Shown: positions 53,025 through 64,000 of the stretch, in pieces
How positions within the stretch are numbered: the first letter of the stretch is position 1
Layout: every line of letters starts with the position of its first letter
Assembly (NCBI RefSeq): GCF_018617395.1
Contig: NZ_JACSKC010000001.1
Location: forward strand, 1,240,001-1,304,000
Source: Exiguobacterium sp. s48
Lineage (GTDB): Bacteria > Bacillota > Bacilli > Exiguobacteriales > Exiguobacteriaceae
Direction of reading: 5' to 3'
DNA: 64,000 nt
Program-made: the position numbers and the translations under genes
Notes under the pieces: generated by a model
The model's database searches: none
Told to the model about the DNA's origin: nothing
Seen by the model: the letters and a program-made list of their open reading frames with translations, nothing else

Positions 53025-53870
53025 CTAAAACAAACTGATTTGTCTTGGTGCGAGTTCATATTCGAGTCCAAGAATTTCAATCAAGCGCTTGGCATTCGGT
53101 GCCGCGTCTCCCGCCGAGTTATTGTTGAAGTATACATATACTTCTTTCGCTTCGTGGTCAATCTCGCGAAGCGAGGTCGCGAGCTCCTGTAATTCTTCCT
53201 CGCTATATCGGTACAGGCAACGAACATGTCGCCATTCCTGACTCGTCATTCCCGGTTTCTTGAGCCAGCCTGATGTATTCCGCCCATGTAAGCGAACGAC
53301 CGCCACGTCTGGATGTGTGACGACTGGTACGAACGGGATGCTACTCTCTTTCGTCTGTGGTTCATCACAAATCGTATTGATGAACCGCTGTTCCACTAAA
53401 AATTGAAGCGTCCGATCCCGAAATGCTTCCGAGAACCAGGTCGGATTCCGGAACTCGATGGCGATTTCATAATCGGCGAGCTCCGAACGAAGTGTTCGCA
53501 AATAGTCAAGATGTGGTTTTGACACATCGAACCAAGGAGGGAGTTGGACGAGCACGGCACGTAACTTCCCTGCCTGCTTCAACGGGTCGACAGAAACACG
53601 ATAACGCTCAAACAACTCAATCAAAGGTGTTTTTGGTTCACGGTCGTGCCCACTCATTTCCCTGGAAACTTTCACAATGAATTGAAAGTGATCCGGTGTT
53701 TCAGCATCCCACTTTTCAAAATTCCTGACAGGCTGAATCGCATAAAAGGTCGAATCGACTTCGACGGTCGGGAAATGTCCCGCATACGTCGCTAATTTAT
53801 GTTTTCGTTCTTCTGGGGTCGTATATAATAAATCGTGGTCCCCCCACCCCGTCACACCTACGTAAATCAT
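53025..53870 (-). CDS. yunF: YunF family protein (DUF72)
   Basis: A 281-residue TIM-barrel protein of the DUF72 family. MIYVGVTGWGDHDLLY, VEVDSTFYAIQP, VQLPPWFD, IEFRNPTW and YVYFNNNSAGDAAPNA are the family motifs in order. DUF72 proteins resemble endonuclease IV-like barrels but have no proven activity. GGAGG five bases before ATG 53870 sets the start. It is followed by yunD within 16 bases and preceded by a drug-type MFS gene only 12 bases away, so the three may form one transcript. Confidence 0.9.
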   Translation of the reverse strand: MIYVGVTGWGDHDLLYTTPEERKHKLATYAGHFPTVEVDSTFYAIQPVRNFEKWDAETPDHFQFIVKVSREMSGHDREPKTPLIELFERYRVSVDPLKQAGKLRAVLVQLPPWFDVSKPHLDYLRTLRSELADYEIAIEFRNPTWFSEAFRDRTLQFLVEQRFINTICDEPQTKESSIPFVPVVTHPDVAVVRLHGRNTSGWLKKPGMTSQEWRHVRCLYRYSEEELQELATSLREIDHEAKEVYVYFNNNSAGDAAPNAKRLIEILGLEYELAPRQISLF

Positions 53871-53881
53871 AACGTCCTCCT

Positions 53882-55063
53882 TTATGTCTCTGAAATGGCA
53901 GATGCTTTCCGTTTCGACCAATTCCAAGTTCCTGCGTACGTGACGAGTAACAGGACGAGTCCCATGACGAACGGATAACGCATATCGATATCAAAGGCAA
54001 TCCCCGCAAGTGTCGGTCCTAAAATATTCCCAATACTCATATACGCATTATTCATCCCCATCGCAAGACCTTGCTCATTACCAGCCAGTTTCGACACGAG
54101 CGTATTCAACACCGGTCGTAAAATAGATGTCGATAAGAAAATCACGAGTGTCACTGCGAAGAAGAGCATATAAGTCCCCGCAAATAAGGACAACAAGAAA
54201 CCAAAAGAAGCGAGTGCGATGAAGGCAAGAACGACCTTGACCTCTCCCAACCATTCGACGAGACGGTCCACCGCAAACAATTGAACGATGACACTCACAA
54301 TCCCCGTTCCGGTTACCATAATGGCAATCTCTTGTGGTGTCGCACTGAACATCTCACTGACATAGAGCCCAAGTACCGATTCATACGCCATCAGACCAAA
54401 CGCCATAACCAAGTTGATGATTAATACGAAGAAATATGGTTTTCGTGTCGACATGACCAGTTGTGTCGGTAACGATTCTTTGATTTTTGGTGCCACGTAA
54501 GGAGCTCGGTCAGGCTCTTTAAGTAGAAGAACCGAAGAAATTACGGCGACGAATGAGACGATGGCCGAAACGAGTAGCGGAGTTTTCAAGCCGAATTCTG
54601 CAAAGAACCCACCGATTCCTGGTCCGACTACGATTCCAAGCGACATTGCCGCGGAAATATAACTGTTCCCACGTGCTCGCTGCTCGAGTGTCGTGATATC
54701 TGCTACGTACGCAAAGATGGCAGGAATCAAGAGCGCAGCCCCGACACCACCGATGGCACGTGACACGAGTAAAATCGATAAGTTATCCGAAAGATAGAAG
54801 ACACCCATCGAGATGGTGAATCCGATCAGTCCGAGAATAATCATGAGACGGCGACCATACACATCCGCCCATTTCCCGGCAATTGGTGACATGACGAGCT
54901 GAGCTCCCGCAAATACGGAAATCATGAGTCCCGCCGCCGTCCCTCCTTCGCCAATCATCTTTAAGTAATCCGGAATAATTGGAATGATAATCCCAAACCC
55001 GGCCACGGCGATAAACATATTTAACATAAGAATCGCCAATTGATTTTTTTGTTTTGTCGTCAA
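53882..55063 (-). CDS. MFS multidrug-type efflux transporter (NorA/Bmr/Blt-like)
   Basis: A 393-residue transporter with twelve membrane helices. Motif A is SPIAGKWADVYGRRLM in the loop after helix 2, and the antiporter motif C is GIVVGPGIGGFF in helix 5, which marks drug/H+ antiporters. Drug range cannot be inferred. The start is TTG 55063 with AGGGAG nine bases upstream. It lies 12 bases upstream of yunF on the same strand. Confidence 0.88.
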   Translation of the reverse strand: MTTKQKNQLAILMLNMFIAVAGFGIIIPIIPDYLKMIGEGGTAAGLMISVFAGAQLVMSPIAGKWADVYGRRLMIILGLIGFTISMGVFYLSDNLSILLVSRAIGGVGAALLIPAIFAYVADITTLEQRARGNSYISAAMSLGIVVGPGIGGFFAEFGLKTPLLVSAIVSFVAVISSVLLLKEPDRAPYVAPKIKESLPTQLVMSTRKPYFFVLIINLVMAFGLMAYESVLGLYVSEMFSATPQEIAIMVTGTGIVSVIVQLFAVDRLVEWLGEVKVVLAFIALASFGFLLSLFAGTYMLFFAVTLVIFLSTSILRPVLNTLVSKLAGNEQGLAMGMNNAYMSIGNILGPTLAGIAFDIDMRYPFVMGLVLLLVTYAGTWNWSKRKASAISET

Positions 55064-55132
55064 TACACGTCACTCCCTTTTCACCTCTTCATTTTACTGT
55101 TTGAGCTCACATATGGGCAAACAATAAGACAG

Positions 55133-55165
55133 AAAAAAGCCCATCCTCGACCAAAGGATGGGCTT
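55133..55165 (-). terminator. brnQ terminator
   Basis: Minus-strand AAGCCCATCCT / AGGATGGGCTT then six T. Confidence 0.93.
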
Positions 55166-55168
55166 GAC

Positions 55169-56488
55169 TTATGAGATGCGGGATTGAGCTAAAGACTCTT
55201 CGTTCGCGCTCTTCGGAAGGAGGAGCGTGATCGCATACACGATCATCGTTGGAACGGCCCAAGCAAGTCCGATATCCGACATTGGCAAGCTTCCAATCCA
55301 AGAAGTTGCCGAAGATGGCTGGATGCCGTTCCACGTTTCAAAGAACGAGAGAACGAGCGCCATATAAATTGTTGCCTTCATCGCCACTCCAGGATTGCGC
55401 TGCAGACGTTCCGTCACCGATACGAGCACGAGGGCAATCATGACTGGATAGAGGAGTGTGAGAAGCGGCACGGCGATTTGAATCAACGAGCTCAAGCCGA
55501 CGAGTGAAATCAAAAAGCCGAACAACGTTGTCGCGATGACAACATGATGATACTTAAGTGAAGCGAACTGGTTGCTGATGAAGCGTGAGAACTCTGAAAT
55601 GAGTCCGACTGCTGTTGTCAAACAAGCGAGGAAGACCGCTAACCCGAGCGCGAGCATTCCGACTTGTCCGTAAGACGTACCAGCGAACGCTTGAAGAAGG
55701 CTTGCACCACTCGTCGTTCCTTCTGCGACTGTCATGTTCGCACCGATTGAACCGAGCGAGATATAGACGAGCATCAAACAAGTAACGGCGAGCATCCCTG
55801 CAGAGCGAAGGAGTGAAGACGCTTCTTTTTGGTCACTCAATCCATTGGCTTTCAACGTGACGAGGACGATTGCCCCAAATACGAGGGCCCCGAATACATC
55901 CATCGTCAAATAACCTTGTTGGAAACCTTGACCGAGTGCACCGACCCATGTCTCAAATCCTTCTGCTGGAGCTCCTGGCTCCCCGAGAGGTGAAACGAGG
56001 TTTGTGATTCCAATCGCGGCAAGCAAGAACAAGAGGATTGGTGTGATAATGCGTCCAATGACCTCGATTAACTTTTGAGCGCGAAGTGTCAAGAAGAACG
56101 TCAACCCGAAAAAGACGGTCGAGCACATCGCAAGTGTCAAAGTTGATGGAGCATCAAGAAACGGGACGAGTCCCATTTCATACGTGACAGCGGCCGTACG
56201 CGGGATTCCGAAGAATGGTCCGATGGCCACATACATCAATCCAGTCAAGATGAGAGCGAGACGCTTTGGAATATAACGAGCAATTTGATCTGTTCCGCCA
56301 CCGACCCGAGCGACTGCGAACAAAGCAAGAAGCGGTAAACCGACACCCGTAATGACGAACCCGATCATCGCCGGTACGAGGTTTTCCCCCGCCAAGGCGC
56401 CGAGCTCTGGTGGGAACAGCAAGTTCCCGGCCCCAAAGAATAAAGCAAAAATCGTAAACGCTAACGGGAACAATGTCGATTTTTTCAT
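55169..56488 (-). CDS. brnQ: Branched-chain amino acid transporter BrnQ (LIVCS family)
   Basis: A 439-residue transporter with about twelve helices. The N-terminal FALFFGAGNLLFPPELG, GPFFGIPRTAAVTYE and GYLTMDVFGALVFG are classic LIVCS motifs for Na+-coupled leucine, isoleucine and valine uptake. GGAGGTAGTTGT fixes ATG 56488. A promoter with TATAAT and, just downstream of it, a CodY-like box precede the gene, so repression by branched-chain amino acids and GTP is expected, as for brnQ in other Bacillales. Confidence 0.95.
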   Translation of the reverse strand: MKKSTLFPLAFTIFALFFGAGNLLFPPELGALAGENLVPAMIGFVITGVGLPLLALFAVARVGGGTDQIARYIPKRLALILTGLMYVAIGPFFGIPRTAAVTYEMGLVPFLDAPSTLTLAMCSTVFFGLTFFLTLRAQKLIEVIGRIITPILLFLLAAIGITNLVSPLGEPGAPAEGFETWVGALGQGFQQGYLTMDVFGALVFGAIVLVTLKANGLSDQKEASSLLRSAGMLAVTCLMLVYISLGSIGANMTVAEGTTSGASLLQAFAGTSYGQVGMLALGLAVFLACLTTAVGLISEFSRFISNQFASLKYHHVVIATTLFGFLISLVGLSSLIQIAVPLLTLLYPVMIALVLVSVTERLQRNPGVAMKATIYMALVLSFFETWNGIQPSSATSWIGSLPMSDIGLAWAVPTMIVYAITLLLPKSANEESLAQSRIS

Positions 56489-56544
56489 ACAACTACCTCC
56501 ATACACTTGATATTCCGAACGACTTAACAAAAAAATAATAACTA

Positions 56545-56559
56545 AATTTTCTGACAATA
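56545..56559. promoter_or_regulatory. CodY-like box upstream of brnQ
   Basis: AATTTTCTGACAATA matches the CodY consensus AATTTTCWGAAAATT at 13 of 15 positions. It lies about 12-26 bases downstream of the expected transcription start. Confidence 0.6.
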
Positions 56560-56577
56560 TATCGCTTGGTCTATTCC

Positions 56578-56605
56578 ATTATACACACTTCCTATCATTT
56601 GACCA
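56578..56605 (-). promoter_or_regulatory. brnQ promoter
   Basis: TGGTCA, a 16-base spacer and TATAAT preceded directly by TG on the minus strand. Confidence 0.6.
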
Positions 56606-56653
56606 CCCTATCTCCAAAATTCGAGGTTTATTTTTTAGAAGTGTGGATTTCAC

Positions 56654-56684
56654 AAAAAAATCTCCCTTTCACACGTAGGGAGAT
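56654..56684 (-). terminator. acyP terminator
   Basis: Minus-strand ATCTCCCT / AGGGAGAT, nine-base loop, seven T. Confidence 0.9.
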
Positions 56685-56692
56685 GTAAGCGG

Positions 56693-56965
56693 TTAATAAC
56701 GGATATCAAACTTACGGAATCCTTGATCATCTGCCTTCGCTTCGTCAATTCGCTCGACGCCGACGAAACGATTGCCGTCTTGTAAAGCTTTTTGAAATGA
56801 CTCGATGTCTTCATGTGTGCCTTCAACATGAAGTTCGACCGTCCCGTCACTAAGATTGCGCACCCATCCTTTGACTCCGTATTGGTGAGCGGTCTCTTGT
56901 GAAAAGTATCGAAACCCGACACCTTGGACACGTCCAGATACAATCAACTGTTTAGCGACTCTCAT
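56693..56965 (-). CDS. acyP: Acylphosphatase
   Basis: A 90-residue acylphosphatase that hydrolyses carboxyl-phosphate bonds. The phosphate-binding loop GRVQGVGFRYF at residues 11-21 includes the catalytic arginine, and GWVRNLSDGTVE at residues 33-44 supplies the catalytic asparagine. Length and motifs are typical. GGAGG sets the start. It is monocistronic and divergent from the AGCS transporter gene. Confidence 0.96.
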   Translation of the reverse strand: MRVAKQLIVSGRVQGVGFRYFSQETAHQYGVKGWVRNLSDGTVELHVEGTHEDIESFQKALQDGNRFVGVERIDEAKADDQGFRKFDIRY

Positions 56966-57057
56966 TCTACATTCCTCCTTTATTTTGACAAAGATGTTTA
57001 GAGGTCCTTACTTTAGGAAACAGTATTTAAGTAAAATAATGGAATTGGAGTGGTTAT

Positions 57058-58440
57058 ATGAATGATGTTATTAATCTTGTCACGAAGGTCTCCGACTGGC
57101 TTTGGGGTGTGCCAATCATCTCGTTACTCGTCTTATCCGGTGTGTTTCTCACCATCAAGCTCGGTTTCTTTCAGTTTCGTTATCCCATCTACATATTTAA
57201 GCAAACGTTCGGTAGCATCTTTAAAAAGCCAAAAGGTGAAGGCGATATAAGCCCTAGACAAGCCTTAACGTCAGCGCTCTCTTCAACAGTCGGGGCCGCG
57301 AACATCATCGGTGTACCTGCAGCGATCATGTTCGGGGGACCGGGTGCCATCTTCTGGATGTGGGTCATCGCCATCATCGGCATGGCCATTAAGTTCTCAG
57401 AGAGCGTCCTGGCCGTTCACTATCGTGAGAAGAATGACGCCGGCGAATTCGTCGGGGGACCTGTCTACTACATTTCAAAAGGACTTCGTTGGAAATGGCT
57501 TGCGACTTGGTTCGCCTTCGCCCTCATGATCGAACTCATCCCGAGTATCATGGTACAAGGGAACGCTGTCAGCTCGGCAGTCCGCGAGACGTTCAATGGG
57601 AACACGCTCATCACCGGGATTGTCGTCGCCATTCTTGTCGGTATTATCGTTTTCGGTGGACTGAAGCGCATCGCGAAAGTGACCGAGGTTGTCGTTCCCG
57701 GCATGGCACTCGTCTATGTCGGAGCCGGACTCGTCATCGTCTTGATGAACATCTCTGAGATTCCAAACGTTCTCAGTCTCATCTTCTCGTACGCGTTCGA
57801 ACCGATGGCCGCGTTTGGTGGATTTGCCGGAGCCGCCGTTGCCGAAACGATTCGTTGGGGGTTTGCCCGTGGACTCTATTCGAACGAAGCGGGTCTTGGA
57901 ACAGCGCCGATCGCCCATGCCGCTGCACAGACGGATCATCCGGTACGTCAAGGGTTCTGGGCCGTCATCGGCATCGTCATCGATACGCTCATCATTTGTA
58001 GCACGACTGCCTTCGTCGTCTTATCTTCAGGTGTCTGGACTGCAGACGGTGCGATGGAAGACCCAGCGGCCTTAACGACGATCGCTTTCAATGAATACTT
58101 CGGTTACACAGGAAGCCTACTCGTCACCGTCTCGCTCATTTTCTTTGTGCTATCGACCATCATCGTCATCATCTTTTACGGCTCACGTCAGGCCGAGTAC
58201 TTGTTCGGTTTGACGGCAGGAAAAATCATGAAAGCCGTCTATATCGGCTCGATCGTCATCGGTTCAATTGGAGGCGCCCAAATGATTTGGAACTTCCTTG
58301 ACTTGATGCTCGCGATGATTCTTATCCCGAACATGATTGCCGTCTTGCTTCTAAGTGGTGAAGTGAAACGATTGACGACCGAATTCTTCACGTCCGAGAA
58401 GTACTATAAGAAAGATATCGCCGAGGAAGAGGCGTCTTAA
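57058..58440 (+). CDS. Sodium:alanine/glycine symporter (AGCS family)
   Basis: A 460-residue transporter with about eleven helices. It has the family signature around GLKRIAKVTEVVVPGMALVYV, plus ALSSTVGAANIIGVPAAI near the N-terminus and GFARGLYSNEAGLGTAPIAHAAA, typical of AGCS proteins that import alanine or glycine with Na+. Compared with B. subtilis AlsT it is of usual length. GGAGTGG precedes the ATG. A weak TTGACA with a poor -10 lies upstream. It may connect to alanine use through alaT, but the genes are 41 kb apart. Confidence 0.93.
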   Translation: MNDVINLVTKVSDWLWGVPIISLLVLSGVFLTIKLGFFQFRYPIYIFKQTFGSIFKKPKGEGDISPRQALTSALSSTVGAANIIGVPAAIMFGGPGAIFWMWVIAIIGMAIKFSESVLAVHYREKNDAGEFVGGPVYYISKGLRWKWLATWFAFALMIELIPSIMVQGNAVSSAVRETFNGNTLITGIVVAILVGIIVFGGLKRIAKVTEVVVPGMALVYVGAGLVIVLMNISEIPNVLSLIFSYAFEPMAAFGGFAGAAVAETIRWGFARGLYSNEAGLGTAPIAHAAAQTDHPVRQGFWAVIGIVIDTLIICSTTAFVVLSSGVWTADGAMEDPAALTTIAFNEYFGYTGSLLVTVSLIFFVLSTIIVIIFYGSRQAEYLFGLTAGKIMKAVYIGSIVIGSIGGAQMIWNFLDLMLAMILIPNMIAVLLLSGEVKRLTTEFFTSEKYYKKDIAEEEAS

Positions 58441-58446
58441 CCAACA

Positions 58447-58477
58447 ATCCGACTGCTCACGCAGTCGGATCTTTTTT
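58447..58477. terminator. Terminator between AGCS gene and ldh
   Basis: ATCCGACTGC / GCAGTCGGAT with a TCAC loop, then CTTTTTT; the T tract overlaps the ldh stop codon. Confidence 0.93.
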
Positions 58478-59459
58478 AGGATGCCGGTTCAACTTTCTCG
58501 ATTCCAGCTTTGATGGCTTGTACGGAGGCATCAAACTTCTGTTGTTCTTCGTCCGTCAATTCAATCTCGATAATCTTGCGGATGCCGCTCCGGTCAATCA
58601 AGGCCGGTACACCGATATGCACGTCACTCGCCCCGTACTCGCCTTCTAAATGAGCTCCAATCGTGACGACGGAATTTTCATTTCGAACGATGGCCCGGAT
58701 GATACGTAGCAAGCCGACCCCGATCGCATAATAAGCGGCACTCTTATACTCGATAATTTGGTAAGCAGCGTCGCGTACATCTGTATAGATGGATTCCAAG
58801 TCCTCAAACTGATACTTTTCGTTCTCTGCCAACAGTTCATCGATACTCTTTCCATAGATGCGCGCGTTGTTCCATGCGACAAATCCAGTATCGCCATGTT
58901 CCCCCATATAATAAGCGTGGCAGTTTCGTGGCGACAGTTCGAAATAGTCTCCGAGCTTGTAACGGAGTCGCGCCGTATCGAGGACGGTCCCTGACCCGAT
59001 GACACGTTCTTTCGGTAGACCCGATGCTTTCCAAGCGACGTGTGCCATGACATCGACCGGGTTCGTCGCGACGACTAAGATGCCGTCAAATCCACTCTTC
59101 ATCAAGTCTTGTGTCACGGTGCGGACGACTTTCGCGTTTTGCTCGACGAGGTCCATCCGTGTTTGGCCGAGTTTTTGTGCAGCTCCTGCCGTGATGACGA
59201 CGATGTCTGCGTCTTTACAATCCGAGTAATCCCCTGCCCAGATTCGGACCGGTGTCGGGGCGAACGAGATCCCATGATTCAGGTCCATTGCCTCCCCTTC
59301 TGCTTTGGCATGATTCGAGTCGATCAGGACGAGCTCCTCGCAAAGGGCTGCTGTCGATAATTGATAAGCAAAACTGACTCCGACCCACCCCGCACCGATG
59401 ACGGCGATGCGAGTGATATCTTTCGGGTCAATATCATCTTTATGCGGAATACGTGTCAT
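58476..59459 (-). CDS. ldh: L-lactate dehydrogenase
   Basis: A 327-residue NAD-dependent lactate dehydrogenase. VIGAGWVGVSFA (residues 20-31) binds NAD, QTRMDL carries the specificity glutamine (Gln rather than Arg, marking lactate instead of malate) and loop arginine, LDTARLR the substrate arginine region and GEHGDT the catalytic histidine. It regenerates NAD+ from pyruvate during fermentation. AAGGAAGG before the ATG sets the start. The N-terminus has about a dozen extra residues before the first strand. A SigB-like promoter lies upstream. Confidence 0.95.
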   Translation of the reverse strand: MTRIPHKDDIDPKDITRIAVIGAGWVGVSFAYQLSTAALCEELVLIDSNHAKAEGEAMDLNHGISFAPTPVRIWAGDYSDCKDADIVVITAGAAQKLGQTRMDLVEQNAKVVRTVTQDLMKSGFDGILVVATNPVDVMAHVAWKASGLPKERVIGSGTVLDTARLRYKLGDYFELSPRNCHAYYMGEHGDTGFVAWNNARIYGKSIDELLAENEKYQFEDLESIYTDVRDAAYQIIEYKSAAYYAIGVGLLRIIRAIVRNENSVVTIGAHLEGEYGASDVHIGVPALIDRSGIRKIIEIELTDEEQQKFDASVQAIKAGIEKVEPAS

Positions 59460-59498
59460 GTAGATCCTTCCTTTCCATGAATCATTCTCTTATTTAGC

Positions 59499-59525
59499 AT
59501 ACCCTACATACGGCATGGACATAAC
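59499..59525 (-). promoter_or_regulatory. SigB-like promoter of ldh
   Basis: GTTATG, a 15-base spacer and GGGTAT on the minus strand, 40 bases before ldh. The -35 abuts the T tract of the sufB terminator. Confidence 0.35.
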
Positions 59526-59561
59526 AAAAAAAACAGACCCCTTTTTACAGGGAGTCCGTTA
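59525..59561 (-). terminator. Terminator of the suf operon
   Basis: Minus-strand AACGGACTCC pairs with GGGGTCTGTT (two wobble pairs) and is followed by eight T. Confidence 0.88.
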
Positions 59562-59570
59562 TTCAAGCAA

Positions 59571-60968
59571 TTATCCAATCGAACCTTCCATCTCGAATTT
59601 GATGAGACGGTTCATTTCGACCGCATATTCCATTGGCAATTCTTTTGTGAATGGCTCGATGAAGCCCATTACGATCATTTCTGTCGCTTCTTCTTCCGAG
59701 ATTCCACGGCTCATGAGGTAGAAGAGTTGCTCTTCTGACACTTTTGAGACTTTCGCTTCGTGCTCGAGTGACACTTGGTCGTTCAAGATTTCGTTGTACG
59801 GGATTGTATCTGACGTTGACTCGTTGTCCATGATGAGCGTGTCACACTCGATGTTCGAGCGCGCGCCCTTCGCCTTACGGCCGAAGTGGACGATTCCACG
59901 GTACGATACTTTTCCGCCTTGTTTCGAAATCGATTTCGAGACGATAGACGACGACGTGTTTGGTGCGAGGTGAATCATTTTCGCGCCAGCGTCTTGGTGC
60001 TGTCCTTTACCAGCGAGGGCGATTGAGAGTGTCATCCCGCGTGCGCCTTCCCCTTTCAAGATGACAGCCGGGTATTTCATCGTGAGCTTCGAGCCGATGT
60101 TTCCATCGATCCACTCCATTGATCCACCCGCTTCACAGACTGCACGTTTCGTTACCAAGTTGTAGACGTTGTTCGCCCAGTTTTGGATTGTCGTGTAACG
60201 GCAGTATGCATCTTTGTTGACGAAAATCTCAACGACCGCTGAATGAAGCGAGTTCGTTGTATAGACCGGTGCCGTACATCCTTCGACGTAATGAACCGAT
60301 GCGCCTTCGTCGACGATGATGAGCGTACGCTCGAACTGCCCCATGTTTTCCGAGTTGATACGGAAGTAGGCTTGGAGCGGTTGCTCGAGTTTCACGCCTT
60401 TTGGTACGTAGATGAACGAGCCACCCGACCAAACAGCAGAGTTGAGAGCCGCGAACTTGTTGTCCGTCGGCGGGATCAACTTCCCGAAGTACTCTTTAAA
60501 GATCTCTTCGTCTTCTTTGAGTGCTGTGTCGGTATCTTTGAAGATGACACCTTTTTCTTCGAAGTCTTCTTGCATGCTGTGGTAGACAACCTCAGACTCA
60601 TACTGAGCCGAGACACCTGCCAAGTATTTTTGCTCTGCTTCTGGGATACCGAGCTTATCAAACGTCAACTTGATTTCTTCTGGTACTTCGTCCCATGAGC
60701 GTTCTGTCTTTTCAGATGGTTTGACATAGTACGTGATTTCGTCGAAATCAAGTGCCGAGAGGTCTCCGCCCCATGTCGGCATCGCCATCTTGTTGAAGTG
60801 ATCCAACGACTTCAAACGGAAGTCGAGCATCCATTGTGGCTCTTCTTTCATACGCGAGATCGTCTCTACGATTTCTGTCGTCAAGCCGCGGCCTGAACGG
60901 AAAATCGAAACGTCCCGATCATGGAAGCCGTATTTATAATCGCCAATTTCCGGCATATTCTTTGCCAT
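59571..60968 (-). CDS. sufB: Fe-S cluster assembly protein SufB
   Basis: A 465-residue component of the SufBCD scaffold complex, last gene of sufCDSUB. The N-terminus [15 protein letters not shown], the beta-helix core with [10 protein letters not shown] and [19 protein letters not shown], and the C-terminal [24 protein letters not shown] match SufB of B. subtilis. The complex builds 4Fe-4S clusters with sulphur from SufS/SufU and ATP hydrolysis by SufC. GGAGGAG sets the start, 20 bases after sufU. A terminator follows. Confidence 0.98.
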   Translation of the reverse strand: MAKNMPEIGDYKYGFHDRDVSIFRSGRGLTTEIVETISRMKEEPQWMLDFRLKSLDHFNKMAMPTWGGDLSALDFDEITYYVKPSEKTERSWDEVPEEIKLTFDKLGIPEAEQKYLAGVSAQYESEVVYHSMQEDFEEKGVIFKDTDTALKEDEEIFKEYFGKLIPPTDNKFAALNSAVWSGGSFIYVPKGVKLEQPLQAYFRINSENMGQFERTLIIVDEGASVHYVEGCTAPVYTTNSLHSAVVEIFVNKDAYCRYTTIQNWANNVYNLVTKRAVCEAGGSMEWIDGNIGSKLTMKYPAVILKGEGARGMTLSIALAGKGQHQDAGAKMIHLAPNTSSSIVSKSISKQGGKVSYRGIVHFGRKAKGARSNIECDTLIMDNESTSDTIPYNEILNDQVSLEHEAKVSKVSEEQLFYLMSRGISEEEATEMIVMGFIEPFTKELPMEYAVEMNRLIKFEMEGSIG

Positions 60969-60987
60969 ATCGGTCTCCTCCTTCTCC

Positions 60988-63902
<2,915 letters not shown>

Positions 63903-63914
63903 CGTACAGCCTCC

Positions 63915-64000
63915 TTACGCTTCTGTGTCTACTGTCATTCCGAGTTCTTGCTTCACCCAGTCGTAACCTTCTGCTTCGAGTCGCTGTGCGAGCTCTTTGC
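63915..64000 (-). CDS. sufC: SufC ATPase, C-terminal end (5' part outside window)
   Basis: Only the last 28 codons are in the window. They read KELAQRLEAEGYDWVKQE and end in GMTVDTEA, matching the C-terminal tail of SufC, the ABC-type ATPase of the SUF system. Its position as the gene before sufD agrees with the Bacillales order sufC-sufD-sufS-sufU-sufB. Confidence 0.9.
   Translation of the reverse strand, partial: KELAQRLEAEGYDWVKQELGMTVDTEA

Overview
The window looks like a stretch of chromosome from a moderate-GC (roughly 48-50 percent by eye) member of the Bacillales, most likely Exiguobacterium or a close relative. The gene set and local order repeatedly match Bacillus subtilis blocks (ytqA-ytqB; metK next to pckA; pgi / iron alcohol dehydrogenase / yugI / alaT-alaR; yuiB-yumB-yumC; yutM / nucleoside transporter / yuzB-yutJ / yuzD-yutI-yutF-yutE; yutD, yunD, yunF; sufCDSUB). 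Shine-Dalgarno sites are strong GGAGG types, with occasional GTG and TTG starts. I see no rRNA, tRNA, CRISPR, insertion sequence or prophage. This is core chromosome with a few local insertions.

Layout. 1-4.7 kb: partial MFS transporter, tRNA wobble-uridine modification pair, an alpha/beta hydrolase, a GNAT and a YtxH-like stress protein. 4.7-9.3 kb: metK behind a SAM (S-box) riboswitch and its terminator, divergent from pckA, then a hydrolase and the Nudix enzyme YtkD. 9.3-18 kb: pgi, alcohol dehydrogenase, a Gfo/Idh oxidoreductase, yugI, an orphan lysine/ornithine N-monooxygenase, and an operon DUF1871 / Nfu-N / glycosyltransferase / alaR / alaT. 18-22.4 kb: a ribonucleotide reductase operon in which an ordinary flavodoxin gene sits between nrdE and nrdF, preceded by two NrdR-type boxes. 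22.4-28.7 kb: a six-SH3b-repeat amidase, a tandem MazG-like protein, an AI-2E family permease, DUF429, an unlisted 54-residue membrane protein and pepA.

29-36.5 kb is a sugar-uptake region: ptsI (without ptsH beside it), an aldo/keto reductase, two paralogous glucose-type PTS permeases (EIICBA and EIICB) and the antiterminator glcT, with a classic RAT/terminator leader before the EIICB gene. 36.6-45.4 kb is a redox region: two type II NADH dehydrogenases (yumB, yutJ), ferredoxin-NADP reductase (yumC), YuzB, an A-type Fe-S carrier, and ribU behind an FMN riboswitch. 45.4-53.9 kb carries the oxygen sensor HemAT, yuzD/yutI, yutF/yutE, glpX and several yut/yun genes. 53.9-59.5 kb is mainly transport (MFS, BrnQ, AGCS) with acylphosphatase and L-lactate dehydrogenase. 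59.5-64 kb is the sufCDSUB Fe-S operon, entered at the end of sufC.

Functionally the window centres on carbon flux (PckA, Pgi, GlpX, Ldh, PTS), flavin/Fe-S/NADH redox supply, and nucleotide and amino acid handling. Regulatory DNA readable by eye includes the SAM and FMN riboswitches, a GlcT RAT, NrdR boxes, a Rex-like operator, a CodY-like box, cre-like sites and three SigB-like promoters. Many convergent gene pairs share one bidirectional terminator whose stem or T tract overlaps a stop codon.
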